Origin: Polynucleobacter sp. AP-Elch-400A-B2
GTDB taxonomy: Bacteria > Pseudomonadota > Gammaproteobacteria > Burkholderiales > Burkholderiaceae
DNA length: 64,000 nt
Direction: 5' to 3'
NCBI RefSeq assembly: GCF_018688355.1
Contig: NZ_CP061317.1
Span: 2,030,293-2,094,292 of the forward strand
The notes below the pieces were generated by a model. It did no database searches, had not been told where the DNA came from, and saw only the letters and a list, made by a program, of their open reading frames with translations. A program made the position numbers and the translations under genes. Shown here piece by piece: positions 17,901 to 26,401 of this stretch (the stretch's first letter is position 1; the number at the start of each line of letters is the position of its first letter).

Positions 17901-18020
17901 AACATCACTAACGCAGGGGATATCTAATTGATTTTTTTTGAAGGCAGCTCATGATAGGCGTATCCGAAACTAATAGCGCCTAGCCCTACCAGACCTTAAA
18001 ACAAAATAGCCCAAAAGTTG
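17901..18020 (-). repeat. Decayed junction module 0 (linker relic, no tRNA part)
   Basis: Aligns by eye with the common linker of later modules: actaacgcaggggatatct for actgacgcagggatg, then attgatt, ctcatgatagg, tatccgaaactaatagcgcc and aaaatagccca. The tgtcgt and gtcctt palindromes and the tRNA part are eroded. It marks the left limit of the island. Confidence 0.65.
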
Positions 18021-18080
18021 ATTGTTGGCATACCCAAGCATTAGTAGCAATAAATATATCTATTCTAGGAAAAAGGGGCT

Positions 18081-18407
18081 ATGGTAACCACCATGCTCAA
18101 ATATTTATTAAAAATCGATAAAGCAAGATCAATCAATAAAAACTATCATGTGAACGATAGGCAAGCTTTCATTTTGGACTACATATGCACACAATATCTT
18201 ACCCATAAAGTCTGCCACATCAACAACATTATTTTATTAAAAACAGCTGGATCTCAGGCAACGCTTCATGCTGTTACAAAAGAACTGGCTCAACTTAATC
18301 TAATTAAAGTTGGCATGGATCCGATTGATAACAGGGTGAAGAATGTTCTGCCAACCCCTCTAGCCCTACAGCGCTTAAAGACTTTAGCAACTTTTTTTCA
18401 GAAATAG
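18081..18407 (+). CDS. Winged-helix (MarR-like) regulator
   Basis: A 108-residue small DNA-binding protein. The segment LKTAGSQATLHAVTKELAQLNLI is a recognisable winged-helix recognition region, followed by a wing (VGMDPIDNRVKNVLPTPLAL). It is a diverged paralogue of the protein at 32,108-32,470 (shared GSQATLH and following pattern). Both genes lie inside the tRNA-Phe island, so they may be remnants of related cassettes. Target unknown. Confidence 0.68.
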   Translation: MVTTMLKYLLKIDKARSINKNYHVNDRQAFILDYICTQYLTHKVCHINNIILLKTAGSQATLHAVTKELAQLNLIKVGMDPIDNRVKNVLPTPLALQRLKTLATFFQK

Positions 18408-18470
18408 TCTTTGGGTGATATTACAAATTATCATCACCCTCACTAACTGAAGCTCACCCACCAGACCAAA

Positions 18471-18536
18471 AGAAAATAGCCCATCAAGTGGGCTATTGTG
18501 CTTCTTGGTGGCTCGGGGCGGAATCCAACCAGGGCT
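18471..18536 (-). repeat. Junction module 1: type A terminator plus short tRNA-Phe fragment
   Basis: Hairpin atagccca-tcaag-tgggctat (18476-18496), then the tRNA 3' part at 18506 with two substitutions (gctcgggg, aatccaacc). Identity to tRNA-Phe ends within the T-arm. Confidence 0.8.
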
Positions 18537-18558
18537 TTCAATTTATTTACAACAAAAA

Positions 18559-18996
18559 CTATGCTCCGTGACCATGAATGTAAGTTTCTAGAAATTTAAT
18601 CTGACTACCTTGATGTTCGATAATACTTTTTACTAAATCTCCAACAGAAATTACCCCAACCACTTTAGCTTCTTGTAGTACTGGCAAGTGTCTGATGTGC
18701 TTGTGAACCATGATTGCCATACACTCCTCTAGTGAGTTAGAAAGCGTTACGGTAAGTGGTTTTGCTGTCATTATTTTTGAGACGGCCACTTGTTTTGGAT
18801 TGTTATTAGGCAATAGCACTTTTATAGCGCAATCTCCCTGTGACACGATCCCCGCCAAAAATCCGTCATCGATAACTAAAACGGCTCTTACTCTATGCTC
18901 GCGCATCAGCAACAAGACATTTTCTACGGTATCAGATGATTTTACAGAAAAAATAGTATTCGATTTTTTCTCAATAACTTGCTTTACTGTTGTCAT
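18559..18996 (-). CDS. CBS-domain-pair protein
   Basis: A 145-residue protein made of two CBS motifs (about 10-60 and 75-130), which usually sense adenosyl ligands. Typical text: SSDTVENVLLLMREHRVRAVLVID, then VSQGDCAIK, IMTAKPLTV, and MVHKHIRHLPVL ending VGVISVGDLVKSII. Such stand-alone pairs are frequent stress-related proteins. The stop lies 25 bp from the tRNA fragment of module 1, whose terminator would end its transcript. Confidence 0.9.
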   Translation of the reverse strand: MTTVKQVIEKKSNTIFSVKSSDTVENVLLLMREHRVRAVLVIDDGFLAGIVSQGDCAIKVLLPNNNPKQVAVSKIMTAKPLTVTLSNSLEECMAIMVHKHIRHLPVLQEAKVVGVISVGDLVKSIIEHQGSQIKFLETYIHGHGA

Positions 18997-19091
18997 AAAA
19001 GTCTGCCTATTGTTTTAAAGTTTTACTGTGATATCCGCTTAATTATTTTTTACTCAAGTGTAATAATTATATTCTGAGATGCGATCACATC

Positions 19092-19172
19092 CAAAACACG
19101 ATTATTAAGTTGGCTACGGTGATTCTTACTGGCTCGGACTGGGATCCACCATGGCCGAGGATCCCTAAATCA
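19092..19172 (-). repeat. Junction module 2: strongly decayed terminator and tRNA fragment
   Basis: aagttggctacggtgattctt corresponds to the right arm and spacer of a type A hairpin; it is followed at 19128 by ggctcggactgggatccacc, a degraded tRNA 3' part, and gccgaggatcc, matching the short-class tail. Confidence 0.6.
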
Positions 19173-19277
19173 CACTATATCCAGCCTCCAAGGGGCTTTC
19201 GTTGCGGATCTTTGCCATAAATTCTGCTACTATTTTTAACAACACAGATTTATAAAAAACATCGGAGATAAAATTAA

Positions 19278-20249
19278 ATGAAGTACTTACTGATAGCGCT
19301 ATTGGCGACGGCATCTTTCTGCTCACAGGCTGGGACTGATATTGTTTATTCGCCACGCTCGGAAATTTACTCTATTCCGAGCTTAACAATTTCCGATAAG
19401 CAGTTTTTACTAGGGGATAAAAATGGCAAGGAGGTGATGGTCAATGGCATTCTCCGCTTTCCACCCAAACCTGTTGGCCAAAAAATTCCAGTCGTCTTCT
19501 TGGTACATGGCTCAAGTGGAATGGGCGCAAATATCGACTACTGGTCTAATCACTTCTTAGGGCAAGGCTATGCCACTTTCAGTCTGGATGGCTTTACAGG
19601 AAGAGGCCTCACTATTGTCGGTCCGAATCAAGCTTTGTTAGGTAGACTGAGCCTGGCTCTTGATAGCTTTAAAGCAATGGAAATTTTAGCCAAGCATCCA
19701 CGCCTGGATTCTAATAAGTTTGTCATGATGGGCTTTTCTAGAGGTGGGCAAGCGGCTCTATTTGCTGGTGTTGAGAGATTTAATAGGATGTGGAATAAAA
19801 GCGGGACTGTATTTGCTGCACATATTCCGTTTTATGCCGACTGCGTGACAAGCTACATTGATGACACTAAAACTACTGGCAAACCCATTCAACTACATCA
19901 CGGTATTACGGACGACTACAACCCTATCACTGCCTGCAGGGACTATGTAGGTAAATTAAAAGCGGCAAACCAAAATGTTGAGATGTTTGAATATGATTTC
20001 GGCCCGCATGCTTTTGACTCACCACTGGGAGCGATTCCCCCTGTAGCTTCAAAAGATGCCCAAACGGTTAGGTCTTGTAGGATTGTTGAAAAGACGGCGG
20101 GCAATCTTATCAATACTCAAACAAATCAAGAGTTCAAATACTCTGATGCTTGCGTTGAATTAAATCCCCATGTTGGCAAAGATGATGATGCTACGCAGAA
20201 GGCAACTCGCACTATTGATGCGTTCCTGGCGAATCTCTTTAAGAGCTAG
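19278..20249 (+). CDS. Exported dienelactone-hydrolase-like alpha/beta hydrolase
   Basis: A 323-residue alpha/beta hydrolase with a signal peptide (MKYLLIALLATASFCSQAG). Oxyanion-hole region FLVHGSSGMGAN; nucleophile elbow MMGFSRGGQAAL (GxSxGG, Ser about residue 155); acid in ITDDYNPI; catalytic His in GPHAFDSPLG. This order fits the dienelactone hydrolase family. Exported, so substrate is periplasmic; unknown. It faces opposite to most cassette genes and is bounded by modules 2 and 3. Confidence 0.87.
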   Translation: MKYLLIALLATASFCSQAGTDIVYSPRSEIYSIPSLTISDKQFLLGDKNGKEVMVNGILRFPPKPVGQKIPVVFLVHGSSGMGANIDYWSNHFLGQGYATFSLDGFTGRGLTIVGPNQALLGRLSLALDSFKAMEILAKHPRLDSNKFVMMGFSRGGQAALFAGVERFNRMWNKSGTVFAAHIPFYADCVTSYIDDTKTTGKPIQLHHGITDDYNPITACRDYVGKLKAANQNVEMFEYDFGPHAFDSPLGAIPPVASKDAQTVRSCRIVEKTAGNLINTQTNQEFKYSDACVELNPHVGKDDDATQKATRTIDAFLANLFKS

Positions 20250-20290
20250 ACCGGTCAAAATAAGGGCTGTAGATATTGCCCCTTAGTTTT

Positions 20291-20410
20291 TGTCGTTTCA
20301 AACGACACCAATACAAATATCCTTTAGTGAAAAAACCACCCGAAGGTGGTTTTGGTGTCTCTTGCTGGCCCGGGGCAGAGTCAAACCAACGACACGAGAA
20401 TATCGAATCC
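20291..20410 (-). repeat. Junction module 3: palindrome, type C terminator, tRNA-Phe fragment
   Basis: Palindrome tgtcgtttcaaacgaca (20291-20307), hairpin aaaccaccc-gaa-ggtggttt (20333-20352), then a decayed tRNA 3' part from 20363 that extends past the T-arm (accaacgacacgagaat). Confidence 0.75.
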
Positions 20411-20436
20411 AAAGCGTTACTACCTATAATCACACA

Positions 20437-21201
20437 GTGCTGCTCATTCTTAAACTCACTATAGTTCCTCTCTTTATTGGCTTAATTACCTTGGCGGGTC
20501 GTAAATGGGGTTCTGGCATTGCGGGATTAATGGGTGCTTTTCCAGTTGTAGCGGGGCCTATTATTATTTTCATTGCACTTGAACAAGGTTCTGAATTTGC
20601 TGCTTTAACCTCTACATCTGCAATCTCCGCTACAGCCTGCCTACTTATTTTTGGACTAATCTACTCTTGGGCATGTATTCGTTTGCGCTGGATCTACGCC
20701 CTACTTTTTTCGTTGATAGCATGGTTCATTTTGGCGTTTACTTTATCCATGACCACACCAAGTCTTAGTATTGCATTACTAATCGCGATTAGTTCGCTGA
20801 TAATGACGCCGCTCCTTCTACCTCGCACAAAACCGACTGCCACACCAAATACTAAATTACATGATCTTCCTTGGCGCATGTTGGTTGGCGCTTTGTTAAC
20901 TTTCTCTGTTACCACTTTGGCTGGGGCTTTAGGTGAAGTTTGGAGTGGGATCCTTGCGGTTTTTCCAGTCATTGGGCTGGTTCTCGCTGTATTTACTCAC
21001 AATACTTTAGGGCCCACTCATGTCACACAGGTTTACCGTGGAATGGTCAAGGGTCTATATTCTTTTGCAGCATTCTTTTTAACCCTAACGCTTTTACTGC
21101 CAAAGACTTCTATTTTGATAGCAGCTCTGTCATCGGTCGTCGTGGCAATAGTTACGCAAGTCATCCTTCAGTTTATTGCTAGGTCCATTACAAAAAACTA
21201 A
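20437..21201 (+). CDS. Multi-pass membrane protein of unknown function
   Basis: About 254 residues and seven to eight membrane helices. GTG 20437 is chosen because it puts the first helix at the N-terminus (LLILKLTIVPLFIGLITLAG); the open frame extends left into the tRNA fragment, which would give a soluble, tRNA-encoded N-terminus and is rejected. Two halves share the pattern GIAGLMGAFPVVAGPIIIFIALEQG and WSGILAVFPVIGLVLAVFTH, suggesting an internal duplication. Possibly a transporter; no family recognised with certainty. Confidence 0.7.
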   Translation: MLLILKLTIVPLFIGLITLAGRKWGSGIAGLMGAFPVVAGPIIIFIALEQGSEFAALTSTSAISATACLLIFGLIYSWACIRLRWIYALLFSLIAWFILAFTLSMTTPSLSIALLIAISSLIMTPLLLPRTKPTATPNTKLHDLPWRMLVGALLTFSVTTLAGALGEVWSGILAVFPVIGLVLAVFTHNTLGPTHVTQVYRGMVKGLYSFAAFFLTLTLLLPKTSILIAALSSVVVAIVTQVILQFIARSITKN

Positions 21202-21270
21202 GCGCTCAAGCATCCTGCAACTAGACGATCGTCTTAATTAAGACATCCTAGCAGCGGAAGTCCAAATGAA

Positions 21271-21348
21271 AAAACTACCCGAAGGTAGTTTTAGTGTTTC
21301 TTGGTGGCCCGGGGCGGAATCAACCACGGCCTAGGATGCCTGACTCTG
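21271..21348 (-). repeat. Junction module 4: type C terminator variant plus short tRNA-Phe fragment
   Basis: Hairpin aaaactaccc-gaa-ggtagtttt (21271-21292) with a compensated base pair relative to other type C copies; tRNA 3' part at 21302 with a one-base deletion in the T-loop (aatcaacca), then the short-class tail ctaggatgcctgactctgc. Confidence 0.8.
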
Positions 21349-21367
21349 CTTTAGACTAATACCTACT

Positions 21368-21634
21368 TTATTCGTAGTGAGTCCACATTCTTAAGATTCG
21401 AACCGTCTTCTCCTTGCGCAAAATTTCATAAACTAAGCGATGTTGAATATTAATTCTACGTGAGTAAGATCCTTTTAAATCACCAACTAACTTCTCATAA
21501 GGCGGCGGGTTTTGGAGAGGGTCTACTTCTAAAATATCCAATAAAGCCTGGGCTTTATCTTTAAGGCCTGCGGCAGATAGTTTTTTAGCATCCTTAATGG
21601 CATATTTGGAATAAGCTAAATTCCAAGTCACCAC
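21368..21634 (-). CDS. YoeB/Txe-type mRNA interferase toxin
   Basis: An 88-residue RelE-superfamily toxin that would cut mRNA at the ribosome. Family hallmarks: KDAKKLSAAGLKDKAQALLDIL at the N-terminus, PPPYEKLVGDLKGSYSRRIN, QHRLVYEI and the C-terminal ILRMWTHYE, whose His-Tyr pair is catalytic in YoeB. Paired with the antitoxin just upstream (7-bp overlap). Stop lies 20 bp from the tRNA fragment of module 4. Confidence 0.9.
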   Translation of the reverse strand: MVTWNLAYSKYAIKDAKKLSAAGLKDKAQALLDILEVDPLQNPPPYEKLVGDLKGSYSRRINIQHRLVYEILRKEKTVRILRMWTHYE

Positions 21635-21870
21635 TTCAATGCCCTTTTACTTTTAGTAATTGGCTCAGCCATTGACTCTTTAATTGACTCACGCATTCCT
21701 GGAATTGCCAATAGATACAGCGTCTCCTGAATAGCGCTCCAATCTTCTTCAGAAACTAAAACAGCATTTGCGCGCTTACCAGAAATGACTACTGGCTTGT
21801 GTGACTCTGCCGCTTGATCAATCAAACGGTAGAGACCTGCTCGAGCTTCACTTGCGGTTAATGTGGTCAT
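21628..21870 (-). CDS. YefM/Phd-type antitoxin
   Basis: An 80-residue antitoxin with the YefM N-terminus TTLTASEARAGLYRLIDQA, the conserved VISGKRANAVLVSEEDWSAI core and a variable toxin-binding C-terminus. ATG at 21870 follows GGAG 7 bases upstream. It probably represses its own operon via the palindromic region just upstream. Confidence 0.9.
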   Translation of the reverse strand: MTTLTASEARAGLYRLIDQAAESHKPVVISGKRANAVLVSEEDWSAIQETLYLLAIPGMRESIKESMAEPITKSKRALKW

Positions 21871-21890
21871 GATTTCACTCCTTTTCAATA

Positions 21891-21908
21891 TGGTACGTAA
21901 AAGCGTAC
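21891..21908. promoter_or_regulatory. Candidate toxin-antitoxin operator
   Basis: tggtacgtaaaagcgtac contains two gtac half-sites 8 bases apart just upstream of the antitoxin start; YefM-type antitoxins bind TGTACA-like palindromes there. Inference from position. Confidence 0.45.
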
Positions 21909-21943
21909 GCTTTGTCAAGTGGCCACCTAATCCACACGACCAA

Positions 21944-22028
21944 AAGAAAATGCCCCGCACGAAGCAGGGCATTATTTGAGTTTGGTGGCCCGGGGCGGAA
22001 TCGACCAGGGCCGAGGATGCCTGACTCT
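21944..22028 (-). repeat. Junction module 5: type B terminator plus short tRNA-Phe fragment
   Basis: Hairpin atgccc...gggcat (21950-21972), tRNA 3' part at 21983 with the T-loop deletion tcgacca, and tail ccgaggatgcctgactct. Confidence 0.82.
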
Positions 22029-22119
22029 AGCCTTGGACTGTCGCTTTAAAGGGTGCCTCTCTTCAGCCACAATAGAAGCCTAGGATAAATATCCCAGGCT
22101 TCAAACATTCTTTTAATAG

Positions 22120-23292
22120 CTAATTTTTTGAAAGTTGAAAAATAGCCTTGTTGATACCATCTTTCAATTGCTGATTAGAATCAGAGTCAGCTGTACTCTT
22201 TAGGAAGTCCAAGGCCTTATCTTTATTAGTTGCAAATTGGAACCCAACAACAAAGGCGGCGGCGGCACTATCCAATCTACCTTGATTTGCATAAACCTCA
22301 CCAAGGTTTGCCCACGCACTTGTTCTTCCAGGAGCAATTGATAAAGCCATACCAAGGATCTTTTCGGCCTCATCATATTTGCCCGCTTTTAATAAAGCGT
22401 AAGCATAGTTATTAAGAGCTTCAATATCTCCAGGATTTACTTTGGTTGCTTCGCCCAAGGAATTAGATGCCTCAAGAAAATTTCCCTGTTTTATTAATGC
22501 CAAACCACGTTCGTTTAATGCTCTAGAGGTCTTAATATCACCTTTGTCAGGTTTTTGATATGACTGATCAACAGAATTTTTTAATTCCAAAAGCTTTATT
22601 TGATTGGAGTTATTTACCAACATTTCTGTCAAAAAATTTGCAGTGGAAGCGGGAGCAATTACAACGCGAATATTTGCAGAATTGATGGGTGCATCAATCT
22701 GATCCTTGGACGCATCCTGAGAAGAGCTTTCTGGATTTTTATCTGCGGGGCTTTCTTCGGCAACAGAGGCTGTAGCAATAGGAGCTGGCGCGTTAGATTT
22801 TGGCGAGACAAATATGCCGCAAGAAATTAGAGCAAAAACTGCAAGCGCCGTCACTCCAATCTTGATATTTTGGAACTTAATTTTTGTTTTTTCTTCAATC
22901 CAATTTTTATCTGTTGGTTTGAGTAGCCATAAAAATCCGATACCGGCGGCAATTACGCCCATCAAAATTATTGTTTCCCACCATGCTGGGTCATGATTTA
23001 TGCCGACTAGATTTGTAGAGCCAACAATTACGTTTTCAAAACTCTGCCAAGTAAATCTAAATGGCCAAGTTACAACATTCCAGATAAAAGTAAGGATTGT
23101 GATCACCAATTCATATATCCATTGAAGAATGAGCCAGACAACATAGCCAACTGCCGCTATTAACAAAAGAATTATTAATTGGCCCAGGCCCTTCATTTGC
23201 GTAAAGATATACGACGGAAAAGTCCCAGTGCAAAATGGGCATCTCGTAGCCATAGCAGAAACCTCGTTACGGCAATGCGGACATGTAGCCAT
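22120..23292 (-). CDS. Zinc-ribbon, membrane and TPR-repeat protein
   Basis: A 390-residue protein. N-terminal zinc ribbon CPHCRNEVSAMATRCPFC (two CxxC), several membrane helices between about 30 and 180, a low-complexity Ser/Pro linker, then TPR repeats (about 255-370: ALNERGLALIKQGNFLEASN, EALNNYAYALLKAGKYDEAE, TSAWANLGEVYANQGRLD). It is probably an envelope scaffold or assembly factor; function unknown. It is the single gene between modules 5 and 6. Confidence 0.8.
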   Translation of the reverse strand: MATCPHCRNEVSAMATRCPFCTGTFPSYIFTQMKGLGQLIILLLIAAVGYVVWLILQWIYELVITILTFIWNVVTWPFRFTWQSFENVIVGSTNLVGINHDPAWWETIILMGVIAAGIGFLWLLKPTDKNWIEEKTKIKFQNIKIGVTALAVFALISCGIFVSPKSNAPAPIATASVAEESPADKNPESSSQDASKDQIDAPINSANIRVVIAPASTANFLTEMLVNNSNQIKLLELKNSVDQSYQKPDKGDIKTSRALNERGLALIKQGNFLEASNSLGEATKVNPGDIEALNNYAYALLKAGKYDEAEKILGMALSIAPGRTSAWANLGEVYANQGRLDSAAAAFVVGFQFATNKDKALDFLKSTADSDSNQQLKDGINKAIFQLSKN

Positions 23293-23404
23293 GATTTATT
23301 TCTCCCTATATTCAATGAACAGCAAAATATTAACTTATTTTGAGAAGTAGTTATTATTTTTATAAATTAATATCTGTTTTGTCTGGAGACTTGGAATTGG
23401 ATTC

Positions 23405-23624
23405 GTCCTTTAAAAGGACATTTGGCTAACCTGATACACCAGTCTAGACTCAGAGTGGCGGCATCCTGATTGACGGATTGAATCTGTGGGCTCTGACTAA
23501 ACACGCCAGGCGCTAGGTCTAAGCACCATTGAGCACTCGAAATAAAAATAGCCCAACAAGTGGGCTATTGAGATTCTTGGTGGCCCGGGGCGGAATCGAA
23601 CCAGGGCCTAGGATGTCTAATCCA
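23405..23624 (-). repeat. Junction module 6: palindrome 2, long linker, type A terminator, tRNA fragment
   Basis: gtcctttaaaaggac at 23405-23419; the linker (gtggcggcatcctgattgac) is shared with module 13; hairpin atagcccaacaagtgggctat 23548-23568; tRNA 3' part at 23578 with an intact T-loop, then cctaggatgtctaatcc. The stop codon of the next gene lies inside that small hairpin. Confidence 0.85.
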
Positions 23625-24063
23625 GCAAAAGCCTATAAGGCATCATCTTGGATTTCACAAAACCCTTCTTTTGATAAAAAGACTGGGCTTTGGTATTTTC
23701 AATATCAGTTAATAAGGTAATTCGTTTACAGCCCTCTTTTTTGGCTTCGCCAATCGCATAGTCAACTAATTGAGAACCAATACCTTCACTTCTATATTTA
23801 GATAGCACAACCATATCTTCAAGAATGGCGACTTTGGCACCAAGAGCAGTAGATTCAGTAAACAGTAAATTAATCATTCCTAATATTTTTTCATCATCTC
23901 TGGCAACCAAAATGATGCCAATCTTTGGGTCAAGAATGATTTTGCTAAGGGCTTTTCTTTGAGCTTCTGAGTTAGGCTCGAACTCTGCCTCTTGATCAAA
24001 AAGAGCCTTTAATAGCTCAACGAGTTCGGGAATATCAGAGTGGATAGCCTTGGTTAATTTCAT
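23617..24063 (-). CDS. GNAT-family N-acetyltransferase (cassette gene)
   Basis: A 148-residue acetyltransferase with motif A as AILEDMVVLSKYRSEGIGSQLV and the C-terminal KAQSFYQKKGFVKSKM. The substrate is unknown. The stop codon (tag) is embedded in the ggattag-acatcc stem-loop of junction module 6, so the gene ends exactly at the cassette boundary. Confidence 0.87.
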   Translation of the reverse strand: MKLTKAIHSDIPELVELLKALFDQEAEFEPNSEAQRKALSKIILDPKIGIILVARDDEKILGMINLLFTESTALGAKVAILEDMVVLSKYRSEGIGSQLVDYAIGEAKKEGCKRITLLTDIENTKAQSFYQKKGFVKSKMMPYRLLLD

Positions 24064-24117
24064 TGGTCAATTTTAATGGGCTTGTGATCCTAGCTAACGG
24101 AACCTCATTCGCCAGCC

Positions 24118-24210
24118 CGAAAAGAAAATGCCCCGCATAAAGCAGGGCATTATTTGAGTTTGGTGGCCCGGGGCGGAATCGAACCATAGGCCGAGGATGG
24201 CTAATCCTGC
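24118..24210 (-). repeat. Junction module 7: type B terminator plus tRNA-Phe fragment
   Basis: Hairpin 24128-24150; tRNA 3' part at 24161 with an intact T-loop (gaacca), then gccgaggatggctaatcct, whose aggat/atcct arms form a 5-bp stem like the anticodon stem. Confidence 0.83.
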
Positions 24211-24229
24211 TGGTTAAATGGAGCAATAA

Positions 24230-25015
24230 TTAAGGCAAAGGAATAGATAGAATTGCTTTTAGAGTAGTTTGGTCAGCGCCATGGCTAACGCCCTTACCAA
24301 CGCCAGCCTGGAAAGCAATTGGTTTACCATCAAAATACATCATGGCATAAACCACATTGTTCATATTCGGATAGACAATCGGCTGATTTACTTGATTCAT
24401 ATTAGTGTAGAGCTCGCTACCCAAGGCCCACTCTGAAGTTACATTACGCGAAACTCTAGTAGCTGTAGCAAATATTGGCCCTTGATGAACCTGAGGCTGA
24501 GATAGCGCCTGATCAAAAATTGGGTTAAAGGCTACTAGCCATTCATCAATATGCTTACCAACAATAAACCGCATTTCTCCGTTGTAACGGGATGGCTCAT
24601 AAGGATAGGGTGTGTTAGCTACCTCAAAATTGACACCTGCAAAAAATGAATCGCCCTTTTCCTCTTGATATGGCAACCATTTAAGTCTTGCTTTTACCCC
24701 AGCATAATTAAATGAGTTATTGTTATTAGAGTAGCTCAAATAAAATCCTGCTTCAAGGTCGTGGCCAAGGCCATAGGCCAGCTCAGGAGTCACGCGAGTA
24801 TTGTTGTTATTCACGACCTCCCCGGGATAATTTTGTTGCTGATTTCCTCTTGGAGTCGTGTTTAGATGTAGCTCAAGACTATATTCGCCCTTAGCATTAA
24901 TTTCATCATCATAAACTTGAATTTCGTCTTGTAGATAAGCATAAGCAAAGGAAGGAACTGCAAGAGTGAATGCAGATAGCATTCTGAGGGCCATTATGGC
25001 GCGGTGAATTTTCAT
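24230..25015 (-). CDS. Exported beta-barrel-like protein of unknown function, paralogue A
   Basis: About 261 residues with a signal peptide (MALRMLSAFTLAVPSFAYA). The mature part opens with LQDEIQVYDDEINAKGEYSLELHLN and continues as alternating hydrophobic strands (ELAYGLGHDLEAGFYLSYS, FFAGVNFEVAN), ending FQAGVGKGVSHGADQTTLKAILSIPL. It shares layout and end motif (GKGV...KLIASLSF) with the protein at 40,684-41,436. Both look like outer-membrane or periplasmic sensor/porin-like barrels. No function known to me. Confidence 0.7.
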   Translation of the reverse strand: MKIHRAIMALRMLSAFTLAVPSFAYAYLQDEIQVYDDEINAKGEYSLELHLNTTPRGNQQQNYPGEVVNNNNTRVTPELAYGLGHDLEAGFYLSYSNNNNSFNYAGVKARLKWLPYQEEKGDSFFAGVNFEVANTPYPYEPSRYNGEMRFIVGKHIDEWLVAFNPIFDQALSQPQVHQGPIFATATRVSRNVTSEWALGSELYTNMNQVNQPIVYPNMNNVVYAMMYFDGKPIAFQAGVGKGVSHGADQTTLKAILSIPLP

Positions 25016-25069
25016 TTTAGGCAATCATAAACAAATACTTTTACTTTTGTATGTCACCTTGCCAACTCA

Positions 25070-25152
25070 AATGAAAAAACCACTCACCAAGTGGGCTAAA
25101 TGACCCTACATAGTCGGAGCGAAATCGGACGGAGCCTAAAATGCCCAATCTA
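25070..25152 (-). repeat. Junction module 8: decayed terminator and tRNA fragment
   Basis: aaccactcaccaagtgggcta mixes type C and type A stem sequence; tagtcggagcgaaatcggac followed by ggagcctaaaatgccc is a worn tRNA 3' part plus short-class tail. Confidence 0.55.
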
Positions 25153-25300
25153 ATTATTTACTCACGCTTGTTAGCGCTATCTTTAAACGGTCTTCTAGAT
25201 GTGATCTTGTCTGTCATAGCCACTGGAGCCTTAATCAACATTGAATAAAAAATAAAATATGAATTGCTTTTTTTATTTCTTTAATCTGCCATAAACTAAG

Positions 25301-26074
25301 TCAAGCTGAAACGCTTCTACTCCCAGAATTCTTAAGCATTTGAACGACAACATACAGCATTGGAATTACCACAATGATGTATGAGATCCAGGTACCAATT
25401 TCTCCTTCGGGTCCATATGGTTCAGTCAATAAATGAATTCTTACGTTATCAACTAAAGGCAATACATTCGCCTCAGAAAATTCATGAATTGAATAAACTA
25501 ACAATTGCACAAAAAATAGCGACATAAAAATGGCACTAGCATTAAAAAATAGGCTTAGATTAATCTGCTTGCCATAACGAACCCAAAGTAGGGATAAGAT
25601 CGTCGCAGCAACTATTCCAAGCGCACAACCAACAAGCATTGCTTCAGTATTATTTTGTTGAGCTATTGATGCAACCAACGTGGTACTTTCAATACCCTCT
25701 CTTGAAATCATTAAAAATATAAACGCAAAAAGACCGACTCTAGAGAGGTTTTCATTTCTATTTGTAATATCACTTAACTGTTGACGAATCATTGCCCCCA
25801 TCTTTGGGCCCAAACGAATCATCTGAATTGTGCAACTGAGAATTAAGATTGCAGCAAGAAAGGCTAATGCACCTTCCCATAAAGGACTCAAGGCGCCAAC
25901 ATAGGCCAATACAATACCCAACCCAATTGAGAAAAGTAAAGCCGAAGCAATTGCGCCATAGACGGTTGGCAGCAACTGCTCTTGCTTTAACTGCTTAATA
26001 AAAGCAATTGCAATTGCGACGATCAAAAAGGATTCAACGCCTTCGCGAAATAGGACCATAAAAAAATCAATCAT
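25301..26074 (-). CDS. efeU: FTR1-family high-affinity iron permease
   Basis: Iron permease of 257 residues with seven membrane helices. Both FTR1 iron-binding motifs are present: REGVE (residues 10-14) and REGIE (about 125-129). It is not followed by efeO/efeB, so it is a stand-alone permease. A strong Fur-like inverted repeat lies 24 bp upstream of the start. It is the cargo between module 8 and a Fur-controlled promoter. Confidence 0.92.
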   Translation of the reverse strand: MIDFFMVLFREGVESFLIVAIAIAFIKQLKQEQLLPTVYGAIASALLFSIGLGIVLAYVGALSPLWEGALAFLAAILILSCTIQMIRLGPKMGAMIRQQLSDITNRNENLSRVGLFAFIFLMISREGIESTTLVASIAQQNNTEAMLVGCALGIVAATILSLLWVRYGKQINLSLFFNASAIFMSLFFVQLLVYSIHEFSEANVLPLVDNVRIHLLTEPYGPEGEIGTWISYIIVVIPMLYVVVQMLKNSGSRSVSA

Positions 26075-26097
26075 ACGACCACCTTTTTCGTTTACTG

Positions 26098-26145
26098 AAT
26101 AAGAACAATTCTCATTTCAATATTCTAATGAGAATTGTTCTTATT
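26098..26145. promoter_or_regulatory. Fur-box-like inverted repeat upstream of the iron permease
   Basis: Two 19-bp arms (aataagaacaattctcatt and its exact reverse complement) with a 10-bp spacer. Each arm contains the GAGAAT/ATTCTC-type half-sites of Fur boxes. The neighbouring FTR1 gene makes iron control by Fur the obvious reading. Confidence 0.75.
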
Positions 26146-26401
26146 TACAATAAAGGGGAATATAAAAAATAAATCCTAAGGATTACAAAGGATTAGAGTG
26201 TCCACCTATCGATGTGTCCGCTTTTAATTAGGTGGGTACGATTTGAATCCACATATTCGCATAGATGCATTTACTCCCAGAGTGATCGCAGGAATTACTC
26301 AACTTGATACTAAAAACCCCTATCCATGGTAATGTTATTAACTTAAGTCTGCGTTTACAAAAGCATTGAAAGTTTTTTTATTTTTTAACCCTGGAGTCAA
26401 T
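26146..26401. other. Intergenic gap with a possible worn tRNA fragment
   Basis: No gene seen. ggtgggtacgatttgaatcca at about 26232-26252 resembles a heavily mutated tRNA-Phe 3' part (ggtggcccggggcggaatcg... ), so this may be another lost cassette boundary between the divergent FTR1 and HiPIP genes. Confidence 0.35.

Noticed and set aside
20290..20436. N-terminal extension of the membrane protein at 20,437
   Set aside because: It would translate the terminator and tRNA fragment; the GTG start places the first helix correctly.
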